Source of the DNA: Neochlamydia sp. S13
Lineage (GTDB): Bacteria > Chlamydiota > Chlamydiia > Chlamydiales > Parachlamydiaceae
NCBI RefSeq assembly: GCF_000648235.2
Contig: NZ_AP017977.1
Span: 1,116,001-1,180,000 of the forward strand
Length of the DNA: 64,000 bases
Reading direction: 5' to 3'
Shown: piece after piece, positions 37,143-47,461 of the stretch
Layout of the letters: each line of letters opens with the position of its first letter
How positions within the stretch are numbered: position 1 is the first letter of the stretch
Position numbers and translations under genes: made by a program
The notes under the pieces: generated by a model
What the model saw: only the letters and a program-made list of their open reading frames with translations
What the model was told of the DNA's origin: nothing
The model's database searches: none

Positions 37143-39677
37143 ATGTTAAAATCATTCATTAGCTGGGCTTTCCTCTTGTGCAGTTCTTTATCCCTGTTGG
37201 CAATAGAAACCTCTTGCACCTTTGACCCAGAGCCGAAAACATACTTGAAAATTGAGCCCACTCAGCCTAAGCAACACTTAATAGTACATAGTTATACTTT
37301 GAAAAACATTTCTTCTGAGATTATTTCCGACCTGTTTTTGTCTGTTAATATGGATAGGGAAGAGCAAAAACAGATAGGAATGCAACAGCTTGAAAAAGAA
37401 GAAAACTTTTGGAGATGGTGGCAAAAATACCAACTAAAGATAGCAGAAAATGAAGCTTACTCCTCCTCTTTAGGGTGCAGTATAAACTTGCCGTTTAGAA
37501 AGGTGCCTGCTAGTAAGCGTGATTTACAAGAATTTTATTTTAATAATCACTGGCATCTCATAGACCAGAAGCATCAATTAGGATATCTTGCTTTAGACAA
37601 TCACACTCTTGTCGGTTATGAAGAGGTAGCTGATGACCCTTTTCTGGTATTAAGGACAAAAGCTTCGGATCTAGAAAGTAAGTTTGATTTTTCACGATCG
37701 AGTATGAATTTTGCTCATTTAGATATCTTTCCTAAAGAATTTGATGGCTTTGAGCCTAATGATGTAAAGCCTGGTATGCAATGGACAAACAAGTCCTCTA
37801 CTTTATATCCCCGAGAAACTCTTACTTTCTATGATAATGGTCTTGTGGAACAAACTGTAATTTTAGCAGAACGTGCTTTACCTTCTTCTATTTTATATCT
37901 TACCTCTGCTTATCCTATCGTCCAGCTTATCAATCATACTTCCGAAGAGATTATACTTGAAAACCAGAAGAAAATTATAGCCTCTCAAAGTACGTATGAT
38001 TTTGAAGTGCCTGTATGGACTGTAGAGATAAGAGCCCATGACCCTACAGGAACCCTTACCCTTGTGGGCCAAAATTGCGAAAAACACCTATGGACACTTG
38101 GATCAAATGTAGTGGACATAGGAGCAAAGAAAGATGTGGGCGCTACCTTGCTAACTGTCCATTATGATTTAGAATTGAAGAAAAGCCCCGATGTTTGCAT
38201 TGTCAACCCTAGCGCACACTTTGATCATACATCTCCTTACTTTGAGTTATCTTCGCTTAGTAATTTAACCGAAAAAATATGGTGGCAAATATCTACGGAT
38301 ATCAATTTCGATTATCTTATTCCTAACTTTCAACGTATAGAAGATTTTAAAAATAGAGTGACGATTGATAAGCTAACTGATACTTTTTTTAATTCTCAAA
38401 CAAATTACTACTTTCGTGTTAAAACTTTACAAGATAGCTATTGGAGCGAGTGGTCAACACCCTTTAAATTTACTGTTGATAAGCCTAAGCCTGTTGCTCA
38501 CCCGGTGTTTAAAAAAATAGGTGAAAAAGAATATGAAATTAGTTGGGAACCATCTGAATTTTCAGATACCCAATACCATATTTTTGCCTCCAATGCTTTG
38601 GATTTCACTCCCTCCCTCTATACGCAAAAGCAGTATAATTGGATGGATCATGATCAACAATTATTTGATGAAGTCGATAATTGGCTAATCTCCGCACCCC
38701 ATTGTTCTATAAAAATTGGGTCTGATTATGCCTTTTATCGCATTATCGCCGAAAGAGAAGGTCAATACTCTACACCTTCACCTCTTATTCGCGTGTATGA
38801 TTATGAATTAGCTATTCCTCGTACTGTACTTCAAATCCCCCGCGATTCATTACAAGAAGAAGCTAGAAGAATAGAGTTTCCTCCCCCCTATGTCCATCTA
38901 TTGGTGCCTTTTCATCCACCTATTTCCAAAAGCGCAAATGCTCCTTCCCTTTATCCTAACTATTATGTCCAACCTTCCCATATAGAACCAAGTATTTGGC
39001 TACAATTACAACCCTTTTTCTTACCTGAGAATCACCCAATTAAGCCTAAACTAGATCGTCTCTTTAGTAAACGCGTGACTCAAAATAAAGAGAGTTTGCA
39101 AAAAGCAGGATTCATGCAGCCCACTCCCATGCGCTTTAGCAAGACAATTGTAACAAGAAATAAGAATATTCCAGGGTTTATCTTTAAATTTTTTGGAGAT
39201 GATCAAATAGAAATTAATGATTCGGAGCGTTGTTATGCACGTGTCGCAGGCGCTATTTCTATCCAAGAAGCGTTGAATCGGCATCATATTAATCACCTTT
39301 TTGTAGTTCCTACTAAATGGATATACCCTTTACCGGAGGCTCCCTATCCTTTAAAACAAAATAATTTACAAAGGAAAAATTTTATTGTCATAGAAAATGA
39401 AATTGATATCTTTTCCGGAAAAGAAAACAATAAAATGTGGAAAAGCCCTATAATTAATTGCCATACACTTTCTTGGATTTATATTCTCCTTCAAGAGCTA
39501 GGACTTAATGACTCTCCCTATAATTTTAACATGCCCATCGCTAAAGATAATAGGATTGCTTTTGTGGACACTGAGCATCATCATAAATGGCCTGTACCTT
39601 TGAAAAAACTTTGGCAATTTTTATCTCCTCCGATGAGAGATTTTTGGAATCAGTTATGTGAGGAAAAAAACTTATAA
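37143..39677 (+). CDS. Exported 844-aa protein with FN3-like domain
   Basis: A signal peptide (MLKSFISWAFLLCSSLSLLA) is followed by an N-terminal beta-rich region. A fibronectin type III-like domain lies at about residues 365-450 (TNYYFRVKTLQDSYWSEWST is the typical end of such a fold). The ~250-residue C-terminal domain contains RVAGAISIQEALNRHHINHL and RIAFVDTEHHHKWPVP. That last part faintly recalls kinase-like folds (an I/V-D-x-E motif after a V-P-x-K stretch), but no full catalytic set is visible. It is probably periplasmic or surface exposed; function is unknown. It is likely co-transcribed with the 63-aa membrane protein. Confidence 0.7.
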   Translation: MLKSFISWAFLLCSSLSLLAIETSCTFDPEPKTYLKIEPTQPKQHLIVHSYTLKNISSEIISDLFLSVNMDREEQKQIGMQQLEKEENFWRWWQKYQLKIAENEAYSSSLGCSINLPFRKVPASKRDLQEFYFNNHWHLIDQKHQLGYLALDNHTLVGYEEVADDPFLVLRTKASDLESKFDFSRSSMNFAHLDIFPKEFDGFEPNDVKPGMQWTNKSSTLYPRETLTFYDNGLVEQTVILAERALPSSILYLTSAYPIVQLINHTSEEIILENQKKIIASQSTYDFEVPVWTVEIRAHDPTGTLTLVGQNCEKHLWTLGSNVVDIGAKKDVGATLLTVHYDLELKKSPDVCIVNPSAHFDHTSPYFELSSLSNLTEKIWWQISTDINFDYLIPNFQRIEDFKNRVTIDKLTDTFFNSQTNYYFRVKTLQDSYWSEWSTPFKFTVDKPKPVAHPVFKKIGEKEYEISWEPSEFSDTQYHIFASNALDFTPSLYTQKQYNWMDHDQQLFDEVDNWLISAPHCSIKIGSDYAFYRIIAEREGQYSTPSPLIRVYDYELAIPRTVLQIPRDSLQEEARRIEFPPPYVHLLVPFHPPISKSANAPSLYPNYYVQPSHIEPSIWLQLQPFFLPENHPIKPKLDRLFSKRVTQNKESLQKAGFMQPTPMRFSKTIVTRNKNIPGFIFKFFGDDQIEINDSERCYARVAGAISIQEALNRHHINHLFVVPTKWIYPLPEAPYPLKQNNLQRKNFIVIENEIDIFSGKENNKMWKSPIINCHTLSWIYILLQELGLNDSPYNFNMPIAKDNRIAFVDTEHHHKWPVPLKKLWQFLSPPMRDFWNQLCEEKNL

Positions 39678-39889
39678 AAAAGCTTTTTCCTTTGCATTTG
39701 CCTAAATGTTTATGTCTTTAAAATTGTTAATTCTCTCAATTTCTCCTCCAATATCTATCTGTTTATCCTTCTGTCTTTTATGAAATAGCAAGCAAAAATA
39801 ACTTTCTCTTAAAAATACTTATCTGTAATAAATAAATTTATAGCCGCTATAAGAAATTTGTTTATATATTTTTTTACAAGGTTGATTGT

Positions 39890-40834
39890 ATGAATTCTTT
39901 ATCGTCTCCATGTTTAACGAGCTCGTCTGCCCAGTCTTCCACGCCAGAAGCTCATTCCCCAGGTCTCTTACCTATTTCTTCTATTTCTGCAAGTGGACGC
40001 GATGCTATTAATCAAAAAATAATTAATTTAGTTAGAGAATTTAACGAATTAAATATGGCAAATAAAAAATTAAATAAAAAATATTGTGATTTAGAACAGG
40101 AAAAAGAAAAATATAAATCAAAAAATAAAAAATTAGAAAATAAATATAAAACTCTCAAAATAGAAAATGATAAATATAGGACACAAAACGCCCAGCTAAG
40201 CCAAGAATGTACCACTATTAATACACTTTATCACTTACTTTTATCCTCGCCCGTTACCAATAGATTTAAAAAAGAGCATGAGACCTCAGGCGGAGATTTA
40301 TTATTGCATTTTAATAATAAAATTAGCACTTTATGCAATAGAATTGAGCTGGAAGAAATAGGAAATAAGGAATTAAGTTTATCTAGCCAACAAGAAAAAT
40401 TAAACATTTATATCCACATTTTCAACGAAATTAAAAAAGAAATCATCGAAAGTCTTCTTATGGACACCTTGATAGACATGAATACTAGAAATGAAAAAGA
40501 ACCTATCCGCGATATAGATAGAAATGTATATATTGATAAATTTAACTTTATGTTAAGGAATTTTCGTAAAATGGGTAAGCTTCTTCAAAGTTTAACGGTG
40601 AAGTTATATCCCCATGATCCCAGATTGCAAGCTTTGACTCGTTTTTATTATTGGGGCTCTGCCGAGCCTCAGGTCATCTACCTAGCTCCCGGCGACACTG
40701 AAAAAGAAATATTTGTAGCATCAAGCTCTACTACTGAAAGGCCTATCCATTGGAAATTCCAAGAAGTTGATACGCCCGAAAATATTATAAAAAAGAAAGA
40801 AAATAGCGACCACTCCTTTTCACAGCCTCTGTAA
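39890..40834 (+). CDS. Coiled-coil protein with Ser/Thr-rich N-terminus, candidate effector
   Basis: The 314-aa product is not recognised. The first ~35 residues are rich in Ser, Pro and Thr (MNSLSSPCLTSSSAQSSTPE), as in many type III secretion signals. Residues ~50-110 form a strong coiled coil (NKKYCDLEQEKEKYKSKNKK, LENKYKTLKIENDKYRTQNA). The rest is helical with no membrane segment. The codons of the coiled coil are extremely A-rich. A role as a secreted effector is inference from the N-terminus and the organism. Confidence 0.6.
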   Translation: MNSLSSPCLTSSSAQSSTPEAHSPGLLPISSISASGRDAINQKIINLVREFNELNMANKKLNKKYCDLEQEKEKYKSKNKKLENKYKTLKIENDKYRTQNAQLSQECTTINTLYHLLLSSPVTNRFKKEHETSGGDLLLHFNNKISTLCNRIELEEIGNKELSLSSQQEKLNIYIHIFNEIKKEIIESLLMDTLIDMNTRNEKEPIRDIDRNVYIDKFNFMLRNFRKMGKLLQSLTVKLYPHDPRLQALTRFYYWGSAEPQVIYLAPGDTEKEIFVASSSTTERPIHWKFQEVDTPENIIKKKENSDHSFSQPL

Positions 40835-40923
40835 CATAAAAGCTTAATAAAAAGGATTCCAGCGAACGCCACCTTAGGATCCACCCAGAATTGTTTTTGC
40901 TATCACCTCGTTCAGTGAATTAC

Positions 40924-41451
40924 TTATATCCTGCTTTTTTCCGCAGCTTGATAGTAATATCCCCATAGGCCTTTAATAAGCTTGTTTAAAAGCCCATAAA
41001 TAGCCACGCCCACAATAACCCCTATTCCTGCGTAGATAGCTCCTTCTGAGGTAAAGGAGATACCTATTTTATAAGATTGCCATGTTAATTTGGCAATTTT
41101 CCAATCACCATATTTAATAAATAAAAAAGGCTTAAAATAGATAGAAGCTTCCTGCAATGCTTGAAAGCTGTCATTGAGTGTATAGTAACGTTCAACCATA
41201 TTATTCATTAAAGCACCTTGCAGCTGGAAATCCGTATCTGCGCTGTTTAAGAATTTTACGATATACTGCTGTAAAGATTTTCCTGTAACCGAGGCAGCGC
41301 TTTGCATTGCCTGCAGCTGAATTTTTAATTCTTCAACATGACCTAATAAATTCTGTTGATATTGTTGGATATAGAGAGGAAATTGAGAAAAAGCTAAGGC
41401 ACCCATGACAGCAAACAATCGATCTATTAGACCTACTAAGCCCTTAAGCAC
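40924..41451 (-). CDS. DUF2937-like membrane protein
   Basis: The 175-aa protein starts RLFAVMGALAFSQFPLYIQQ, with LLGHVEELKIQLQAMQSAAS next, a pattern of the DUF2937 family. It has one N-terminal and one C-terminal hydrophobic segment (AIYAGIGVIVGVAIYGLLNK). The start is a GTG at 41451 that overlaps the stop of the upstream transporter (TAGTG), so translation is coupled to it. The role is unknown, perhaps a partner of the cation-efflux protein. Confidence 0.7.
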   Translation of the reverse strand: MLKGLVGLIDRLFAVMGALAFSQFPLYIQQYQQNLLGHVEELKIQLQAMQSAASVTGKSLQQYIVKFLNSADTDFQLQGALMNNMVERYYTLNDSFQALQEASIYFKPFLFIKYGDWKIAKLTWQSYKIGISFTSEGAIYAGIGVIVGVAIYGLLNKLIKGLWGYYYQAAEKSRI

Positions 41452-42395
41452 TAATGATCCCCCGGATAATAAGGCTCTACATGGACGATGACATCTCTAA
41501 CCGCTGGCCAAGCTTTTTGAATCTCGACACGCACATTTTGAGTAATTTGATGGGCTAACATTACAGACATATGAGGATCGACTTCTACATCAATGTTAAT
41601 ATGAGCATCCGGCCCATATTGTTGGATGCGTATTTTTTCTGTTTCTTCTACCCCTTCCACGCTTAAGGCAGCAGACCTTACCTTATCAAAATATTCTTTA
41701 GCAGGAATTTTATCAATGAGCTGATAAAGGTTATTTTTTGCAGCATATACTCCTATACCTATCATAAAGCATGCGATGGCTTGAGCCCCTAGATGATCAA
41801 TTAAAGCACTTAAAGCAGGGAAATAACTTCCTAAAATTAAGGCTAGGGCCGCTATTGCACTCGTGATACTATCCAAGCGATAATGCAAGGCATCAGCAGC
41901 TAAAGCAGGGCTGTTTTGCTTTCTAGCTGTATTTATCACCAGGCGATAACAGATTTCCAGCAAAAAAACAGCCAGGGCAGGAATTATCCATGCATAAGCT
42001 GCTGCAGCCCGTAACTCGTTGTTATCTGCAGAAAGATGAAAAAGTTGTTGAAAGAATGCCAACAAGCCAATAATAACTATGACTATGCCAATTTGCATTC
42101 CCACCAAAGGCTCGAAGCGCCCATGTCCAAAGGGATGGTTCTTATCTGGAGGTCGCTCAGCAAATTTTATAAAATAAATTAAAGAAATACTAAAAAAAAC
42201 ATCTACAAAACTGGAGATAGCATCAAGTGTTAAAGCAGAACTGGCAAAAGCCCATGCTCCCATGCTTTCAGCCCAGGTAATAAGCAAACGTATATAAACC
42301 CCTCTTTTAGCAGAAAGGATAAGCTGACGATTACGTTCACGACGTGCTATGGATACATAGGAAGGAAGCTTAACAGGATCAGGATAATGGCTCAT
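41451..42395 (-). CDS. Cation diffusion facilitator (CDF/FieF-like) transporter
   Basis: The 314-aa protein has about six membrane segments and CDF signatures: SSALTLDAISSFVDVFFSIS, the DKNHPFGHGRFEPLVGMQIG block, ALAADALHYRLDSITSA with the Asp/His pair of the metal site, and a ferredoxin-like cytoplasmic domain (VRSAALSVEGVEETEKIRIQ, HINIDVEVDPHM). It exports Zn2+, Fe2+ or Mn2+ by proton antiport; the metal cannot be told from sequence. The usual first-helix metal motif is degenerate, with SFVD in place of HxxxD, but the helix 5 motif is present. It leads a two-gene operon. Confidence 0.9.
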   Translation of the reverse strand: MSHYPDPVKLPSYVSIARRERNRQLILSAKRGVYIRLLITWAESMGAWAFASSALTLDAISSFVDVFFSISLIYFIKFAERPPDKNHPFGHGRFEPLVGMQIGIVIVIIGLLAFFQQLFHLSADNNELRAAAAYAWIIPALAVFLLEICYRLVINTARKQNSPALAADALHYRLDSITSAIAALALILGSYFPALSALIDHLGAQAIACFMIGIGVYAAKNNLYQLIDKIPAKEYFDKVRSAALSVEGVEETEKIRIQQYGPDAHINIDVEVDPHMSVMLAHQITQNVRVEIQKAWPAVRDVIVHVEPYYPGDH

Positions 42396-42532
42396 AATCT
42401 TAAAATATAAAGAATGGAGGATAAACGATAAAGAATTATATTCCTTCTCTCTGCAAGGTGATTATAAAAAGGTCCTTCTATCCCTAAAGCTATTATAGGG
42501 CAATCGAGTAAAAAGCCTTTAAGTATTCGCTG

Positions 42533-42650
42533 AAATATCTCTTTTCCTCGCTTTGATTTTTTTCCTCCCTCATAATCTTTTAGCCTCCACAGTCTGTGGT
42601 TTTCACACCCTGACTATCTACACTTGCTACCAAAACGGCGATGTAGCGCT
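42533..42650 (-). pseudogene. IS5-family transposase fragment
   Basis: The minus strand reads AVLVASVDSQGVKTTDCGG and then, one frame over, LKDYEGGKKSKRGKEI. These are the first catalytic Asp block and the GYDGGKKIKGRKRHI block of IS5-family transposases. Nothing else of the gene can be recovered. Confidence 0.6.
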
Positions 42651-43092
42651 TTAAAAGTACTTTTGTAAGAGATTTTCACTCTTAAAAGTAGCTTATCAAC
42701 AAGCAGGGTTGTGTGCTAAATTCTGGGCTATAAAAAGATGGCAGAGCATTTAAGATGCCTAAAGGAAGATGAATGTCAGTTTGGATAACAAGACCGGGTA
42801 TAGACTTGACCTAAGAGATAACCTATTAGGTCATCTATCCAGTAAGCTCCTTTTTTATAGAAACCTCTTATAAGATTGCCAAGATAGAGCTTTTAATATT
42901 TACTTATTCTAAAGACTAGTTCAACTTCTGGCTTGCCCGCTAAATGATGAGAGGGCGTGCTGTTTATCTTTTTCTTTAGCCTGATTTCTTAAATACTGTA
43001 TTACAATTTACTTCCTTTACAGAAATAGTTTTAAGCGCTACTATAATGTAGAGTGATATTTAATCATAAGTCTTTAAAATGGAGCCTGTTAA
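42651..43092 (+). other. Spacer before the AsmA-like gene
   Basis: No gene supported. It is AT-rich and includes the probable promoter and a GGAG 7 bp upstream of the 43093 start. Confidence 0.35.
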
Positions 43093-46000
43093 ATGGTTAA
43101 TCATGATTCCTCTCTTCCCTCTTTGCCACGCAAAAGCTTTACTATCATTTGGCGGACTTTAATCACGAGCTTCTTAGCCGTTTTAGTTGGTATAATTTTT
43201 TTACCCTCTATTCTTTCCACCAAGTGGGGGAATAAACAGCTAGAGAAACTAATCAATTCTCATATTGCAGGGAAAATAACTTTCCAACATTTAACGCTGA
43301 GCTGGTTTGGAGAGCAAACATTAGCAGATACTCTTCTTTTCAATAACGAAGAGCAAAAAATTGGGTCATTAGATAGAGCTGCTGCAAAAACTCCTCTTTG
43401 GAAGCTACTTTTTAATCAGGGAAAAAATGGAAATTTCGAGTTTAGCGGGCTAAATGCAGAAATTATTCAATATCCTGAAGGCCGTACAAACATTCATTAT
43501 GCTCTGCAAGCTAGAAATTCTCCTAAAACATCCCTCGAGCAAAAATTATTAGTAATTTTATTAAAAGACATGTCCCTTTCTACTTCACTAGAAAAAGATA
43601 ATCATATTTATATAAGTGGACATACTGTGCAAGGCCAGCAAGAAGGTTTCTTTAATCTTCAAGCTTCCATAAACAATCAAAAAAACAGCTCCAAATTTTT
43701 TATTTCCCACCCTTTCAATTCTCAGCCCATAGGTGCTATTCAATTACAGGTGGAAGCAAGAGATTTTCCCGTCAGTTTATTAGATGAAACAATAGCCCTT
43801 TTAGATGCCCGCTATCGCGGCCTATTAAGGGCATTTTTAGGAGAGACATTAAATTTACAACTTCATCAATCTAACAGCGCAGAGGGAATGGGCCTGAGGT
43901 TGAATATTAAATCACCTTGGGTGCAAGGCATGATAAGTGGCTTATTAAAAGATGATCGCATCCTTGTAAAAGAATCGGACTTTATTGAAATTAATTTGCA
44001 GCCTCATTTTGTAGATCTTATTAACCAGTTCGTTTCAGATAATAATAAGTTTCAGCTCAAGCAAGCTACCAAAGGACATTTTAACCTGAATGCCATGGAA
44101 TTGGTTGTTGCTTCTGAGAAAAAAAGTAAGAATTACATCGATGTTATCAATTCTTACATGCAAGCAAAGTTAGTGATTGATCAGGCTGATTTATCGTTCT
44201 CACAGCCAATAGGAAATATTTCTTTGAAAAAATTTAATCTCATGCTTGATGCATTAGATAAAAGCAGTAAAATCATCCTTAACATTGATAGCCAAATCTT
44301 AAGAAATCATTCACTTACTCAAATGAACTTCAAGGGCCAGTTGAATAAAGTGTTTAGGCCTAAAATTGCTAGCGTGTTGAAAAATGCAGAAATATCATTG
44401 GATCTTAAAGGACTTCCGCTTTTACTTGTGGAAGAGATGAGTAGCCATCCTCATTTACTTGTAGACACTTTAGGTCAAACTTTTGATGCGCAAATTAATT
44501 TCTCTTATAAAGACTCCCCTCTTCTTGCTCTTAAATTTGCTTCCGACACCCTTGAGATGGATACTATCTACTTAAACTTCTCACCTCATCTAACTTTAAT
44601 CGAGCCTACAAAGATTAATTACCAGCTTCCCTCCTCATTGTTAAACAAATGGTTCCTCCATAAATACCCCTTAAAATCTCAAGACTTAGTACCCATCGAA
44701 GTTATCCTAAAAAAAATAGAAATACCTACTCTTGATGTTGAAGGATTAAAAAAAGCAACGCTTGCTGCTCAGATCAGTATTCCACAAGTTAATCTCCTTA
44801 ACTTTAACAATGAGAGGCTGCTTGAAGTTACCAACATTCAAGGAGAACTGGAAGGAAAGCCGCTAGCAAGAAGTAGAACAACTTTTACAGCTAAATTGGC
44901 TCCTCCCCCTAATAATCTGTCTTTAAAGCATTTGCTAGGGACGGAAGCTGATCTGCAGCTGATTGCTGACATAGAAAATAAGCCTGCAGGAGTAATGATT
45001 GAAGAACTTAAGGCAGAAATTAACAGCTCTCTAGGGCAAGCCCAATTCAGCGGACGCTTAGAAAATTTTGAAAAACTTTTTCTTAGTTCCCCTGCTACTA
45101 TTAGCTACACATTGACCCCTAAGGCTCTAAAGGCTTTAAGCCTTAACACCAACTCCTTAGAGGATTCTTCAAAAATTTATATAAGCATGGAAGCAGACAA
45201 AAAGGGCATCAATTTTCTAGACTTAACTTCTTCAAATTTTAAAGGATTGATAAAAATTGATCAGCTCAACCTGTCCGAAAACGCGGGTGCCATTCACCAT
45301 TTGTCTCTACCTTGGGAAGTTAAGGAGGTTGATAATAGCATTCACCTGCAAATCGAAGGTCTAACTAAATTATATGGTACCCATGAAGAGGGCTCGATAA
45401 ATGGCTTTATTCGCCTAACTAATTGGGGAGAAGGAGGCCAATTAAATTTTTCTAAAATGCAGCTAAAAAGCAAGCTTCAGCTTGTTAACTTTCCTGTCAT
45501 TCTTCTAGAAAAAGTTAGAGGATATCAGGATTTGAGCATGCTTATAGGAAAATCATTTAATATAGATGCTTTGCTTGATCTTTCAAATTTTAACCAGCCA
45601 GAAGGCAGTATGCAGTTAGCATGGAGTGGCAAAGGAACTAAAGGACAAGGAAATTTCGAAATTAAGAAGGGAATGGTCATAGCCAAGACTAGCTCTCCAT
45701 GTACCGCCCAATTTACCTTAACTCCCGAGCGCTTTCAGATCATTCGTCAACGCATGCTAAATCCCAATAAAAAATCACCACATGTTATTTTAACTGGTTC
45801 TTCCACAATTTTATTAGACATAAATTCCCTAGCCTTTCCCTTGCATGCTAACGATCATCCCCATTGGTTAAAAGCAAGTATTAATTCTCACATCTACGTG
45901 GATCATTTAAATATTGACGATAAAAGCACTCCTAGCCATGTGTGGATCAAAAACATCCGAGGAAAAGTTAAAAGTCAGCAGCTAGCCCAAAGCATTGCTT

Positions 46001-47148
46001 TTTCTTTGGAAGGAGACCACGGTGTCGCATCCGATCATTCCTCTCTTCCCTTTTCAGTCATGGGTCAAATGAATCATTTATTTAGCTCATCTGGCAAGTT
46101 AAACACGGATCATTTAACAATGTCGCTTGAGGCTCAATGTAAGCAGTTTCCTGTCAAAGCTTTAACTCAATTTGCAAGTGTGGGAAATCTTTTACCTCAG
46201 CGCATTTCGGCCATTTTAGGCGATTATGTGAATGCTGATGTACGTATAAAGATTGATCGTTTGCATGGGCCCATTATTGCTAATTTAAATGGAAAAAGAG
46301 GAAGTATAGCTTTAGATGCAACCTTAAAAAAGGGTATTTTAACCCTTAATCAAGATTTTCATACTCAGATAGCTCTCACCCCCGAGTTAGGTAAATATGT
46401 ATTAGAAGATATTCTTCCTTTAACTAAAGGATTGATTGGGTCTGACAATCCTCTTAATATTAATATTAAAGCGGAAGGATTTAGCTTACCCATCAAAAAC
46501 TTTGATATTAAAGCGGTTAAAGTAGGCGCTGCTTCTCTAGAACTTGGAAAAGTACGTTTTAAGAAAGGGGGGCAATTAGGTTCTATTCTAAGCCTGTTTA
46601 ATACTACTAAAAGCGATAATATCTGCGTTTGGTTTACACCTTTATACATAAATATGCAGGCAGGAAAGATGTTCTTCCAGCGTATGGATATGCTAATTAT
46701 GAATTCCTACCCTATTGCTACGTGGGGAAGTGTAAATCTAGATAAGAACCGCGTGGATATGACAATTGGCCTGACGGCTCAATCTTTAATTAACGGCTTT
46801 AACATTACTGGTTTAGCGAAAGATTATATGCTACAAATTCCTTTTAAAGGCAAAATTAACAATGCTTCTATCGATACAAAGAGAGCAACAGCAAAAATTG
46901 CGGCTTTAGTAGCTGCTAATCGAGGGCCTGAAGGAATGTTAATCGGTACTGCTCTGCATATTGCTGCAGGAGGCTTAAAAGAGGGAAAAGCTCCCGCTCC
47001 TACAACTCATCCTTTGCCATGGAGTACAGAAAATGGAACGCTAAGTTCAGAAGAGACATTACCTCCTAATTCCAGTTCTTCTAGCCATCCTTTGCATAAG
47101 GTAGAAGAAAAAGCCTCTTCTTTGTTGCGTAATCTATTGCCTTTTTAG
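43093..47148 (+). CDS. AsmA/DUF748-like large envelope protein (1351 aa)
   Basis: One N-terminal membrane segment (residues ~20-40, IIWRTLITSFLAVLVGIIFL) anchors a very long, beta-rich region. It contains the AsmA-type start WGNKQLEKLINSHIAGKITF with LTLSWFGEQTLADTLLFNNE, repeated short beta motifs, and a C-terminal block with FDIKAVKVGAASLELGKVRF and FQRMDMLIMNSYPIATWGSV NL. AsmA-like proteins (YhdP, TamB, YdbH) bridge the periplasm and carry phospholipids to the outer membrane. The same orientation (N-in, body periplasmic) is inferred here. It is monocistronic; the C-terminal 60 residues are Ser/Pro-rich. Confidence 0.75.
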   Translation: MVNHDSSLPSLPRKSFTIIWRTLITSFLAVLVGIIFLPSILSTKWGNKQLEKLINSHIAGKITFQHLTLSWFGEQTLADTLLFNNEEQKIGSLDRAAAKTPLWKLLFNQGKNGNFEFSGLNAEIIQYPEGRTNIHYALQARNSPKTSLEQKLLVILLKDMSLSTSLEKDNHIYISGHTVQGQQEGFFNLQASINNQKNSSKFFISHPFNSQPIGAIQLQVEARDFPVSLLDETIALLDARYRGLLRAFLGETLNLQLHQSNSAEGMGLRLNIKSPWVQGMISGLLKDDRILVKESDFIEINLQPHFVDLINQFVSDNNKFQLKQATKGHFNLNAMELVVASEKKSKNYIDVINSYMQAKLVIDQADLSFSQPIGNISLKKFNLMLDALDKSSKIILNIDSQILRNHSLTQMNFKGQLNKVFRPKIASVLKNAEISLDLKGLPLLLVEEMSSHPHLLVDTLGQTFDAQINFSYKDSPLLALKFASDTLEMDTIYLNFSPHLTLIEPTKINYQLPSSLLNKWFLHKYPLKSQDLVPIEVILKKIEIPTLDVEGLKKATLAAQISIPQVNLLNFNNERLLEVTNIQGELEGKPLARSRTTFTAKLAPPPNNLSLKHLLGTEADLQLIADIENKPAGVMIEELKAEINSSLGQAQFSGRLENFEKLFLSSPATISYTLTPKALKALSLNTNSLEDSSKIYISMEADKKGINFLDLTSSNFKGLIKIDQLNLSENAGAIHHLSLPWEVKEVDNSIHLQIEGLTKLYGTHEEGSINGFIRLTNWGEGGQLNFSKMQLKSKLQLVNFPVILLEKVRGYQDLSMLIGKSFNIDALLDLSNFNQPEGSMQLAWSGKGTKGQGNFEIKKGMVIAKTSSPCTAQFTLTPERFQIIRQRMLNPNKKSPHVILTGSSTILLDINSLAFPLHANDHPHWLKASINSHIYVDHLNIDDKSTPSHVWIKNIRGKVKSQQLAQSIAFSLEGDHGVASDHSSLPFSVMGQMNHLFSSSGKLNTDHLTMSLEAQCKQFPVKALTQFASVGNLLPQRISAILGDYVNADVRIKIDRLHGPIIANLNGKRGSIALDATLKKGILTLNQDFHTQIALTPELGKYVLEDILPLTKGLIGSDNPLNINIKAEGFSLPIKNFDIKAVKVGAASLELGKVRFKKGGQLGSILSLFNTTKSDNICVWFTPLYINMQAGKMFFQRMDMLIMNSYPIATWGSVNLDKNRVDMTIGLTAQSLINGFNITGLAKDYMLQIPFKGKINNASIDTKRATAKIAALVAANRGPEGMLIGTALHIAAGGLKEGKAPAPTTHPLPWSTENGTLSSEETLPPNSSSSSHPLHKVEEKASSLLRNLLPF

Positions 47149-47262
47149 GTTCAAGTGCTCTTAAAAATGTACGCAAAAATACTTTTAACTCACCTTACAC
47201 ACAGATGAGTTGAAAAAATTATTCTAAGGGTATATTTTTTTCTTTGAAATGAGGAGAAAAAA
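47149..47262 (+). other. Spacer after the AsmA-like gene
   Basis: Short AT-rich spacer with GAGGAG in front of the transposase relic start. Confidence 0.3.
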
Positions 47263-47461
47263 ATGAAACTTGATCTTCTTGATATTTATACGGATTATCT
47301 TATCAGCCAAAACCAACAAGCACCAGTCACAGGGCTATCGAATCTTTAAGATGGCCAGATTAGCCATGACAAAATCATCCGTTTTCTTAATAACAATCAT
47401 GGCGGATCAAAAGAATTTTGGCAGTATGTTAAAAAGCAAGTGCGCCATCTAGAACAAGATA
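47263..47461 (+). pseudogene. Transposase N-terminus with in-frame stop
   Basis: The ATG at 47263 with a good GAGGAG starts MKLDLLDIYTDYLISQNQQA and PVTGLSNL, then a TAA stop, then DGQISHDKIIRFLNNNHGGS and KEFWQYVKKQVRHLEQDK. This is the conserved N-terminus of a transposase type common in amoeba symbionts. It is broken by one stop and cut off by the reverse-transcriptase fragment that follows. Confidence 0.6.
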
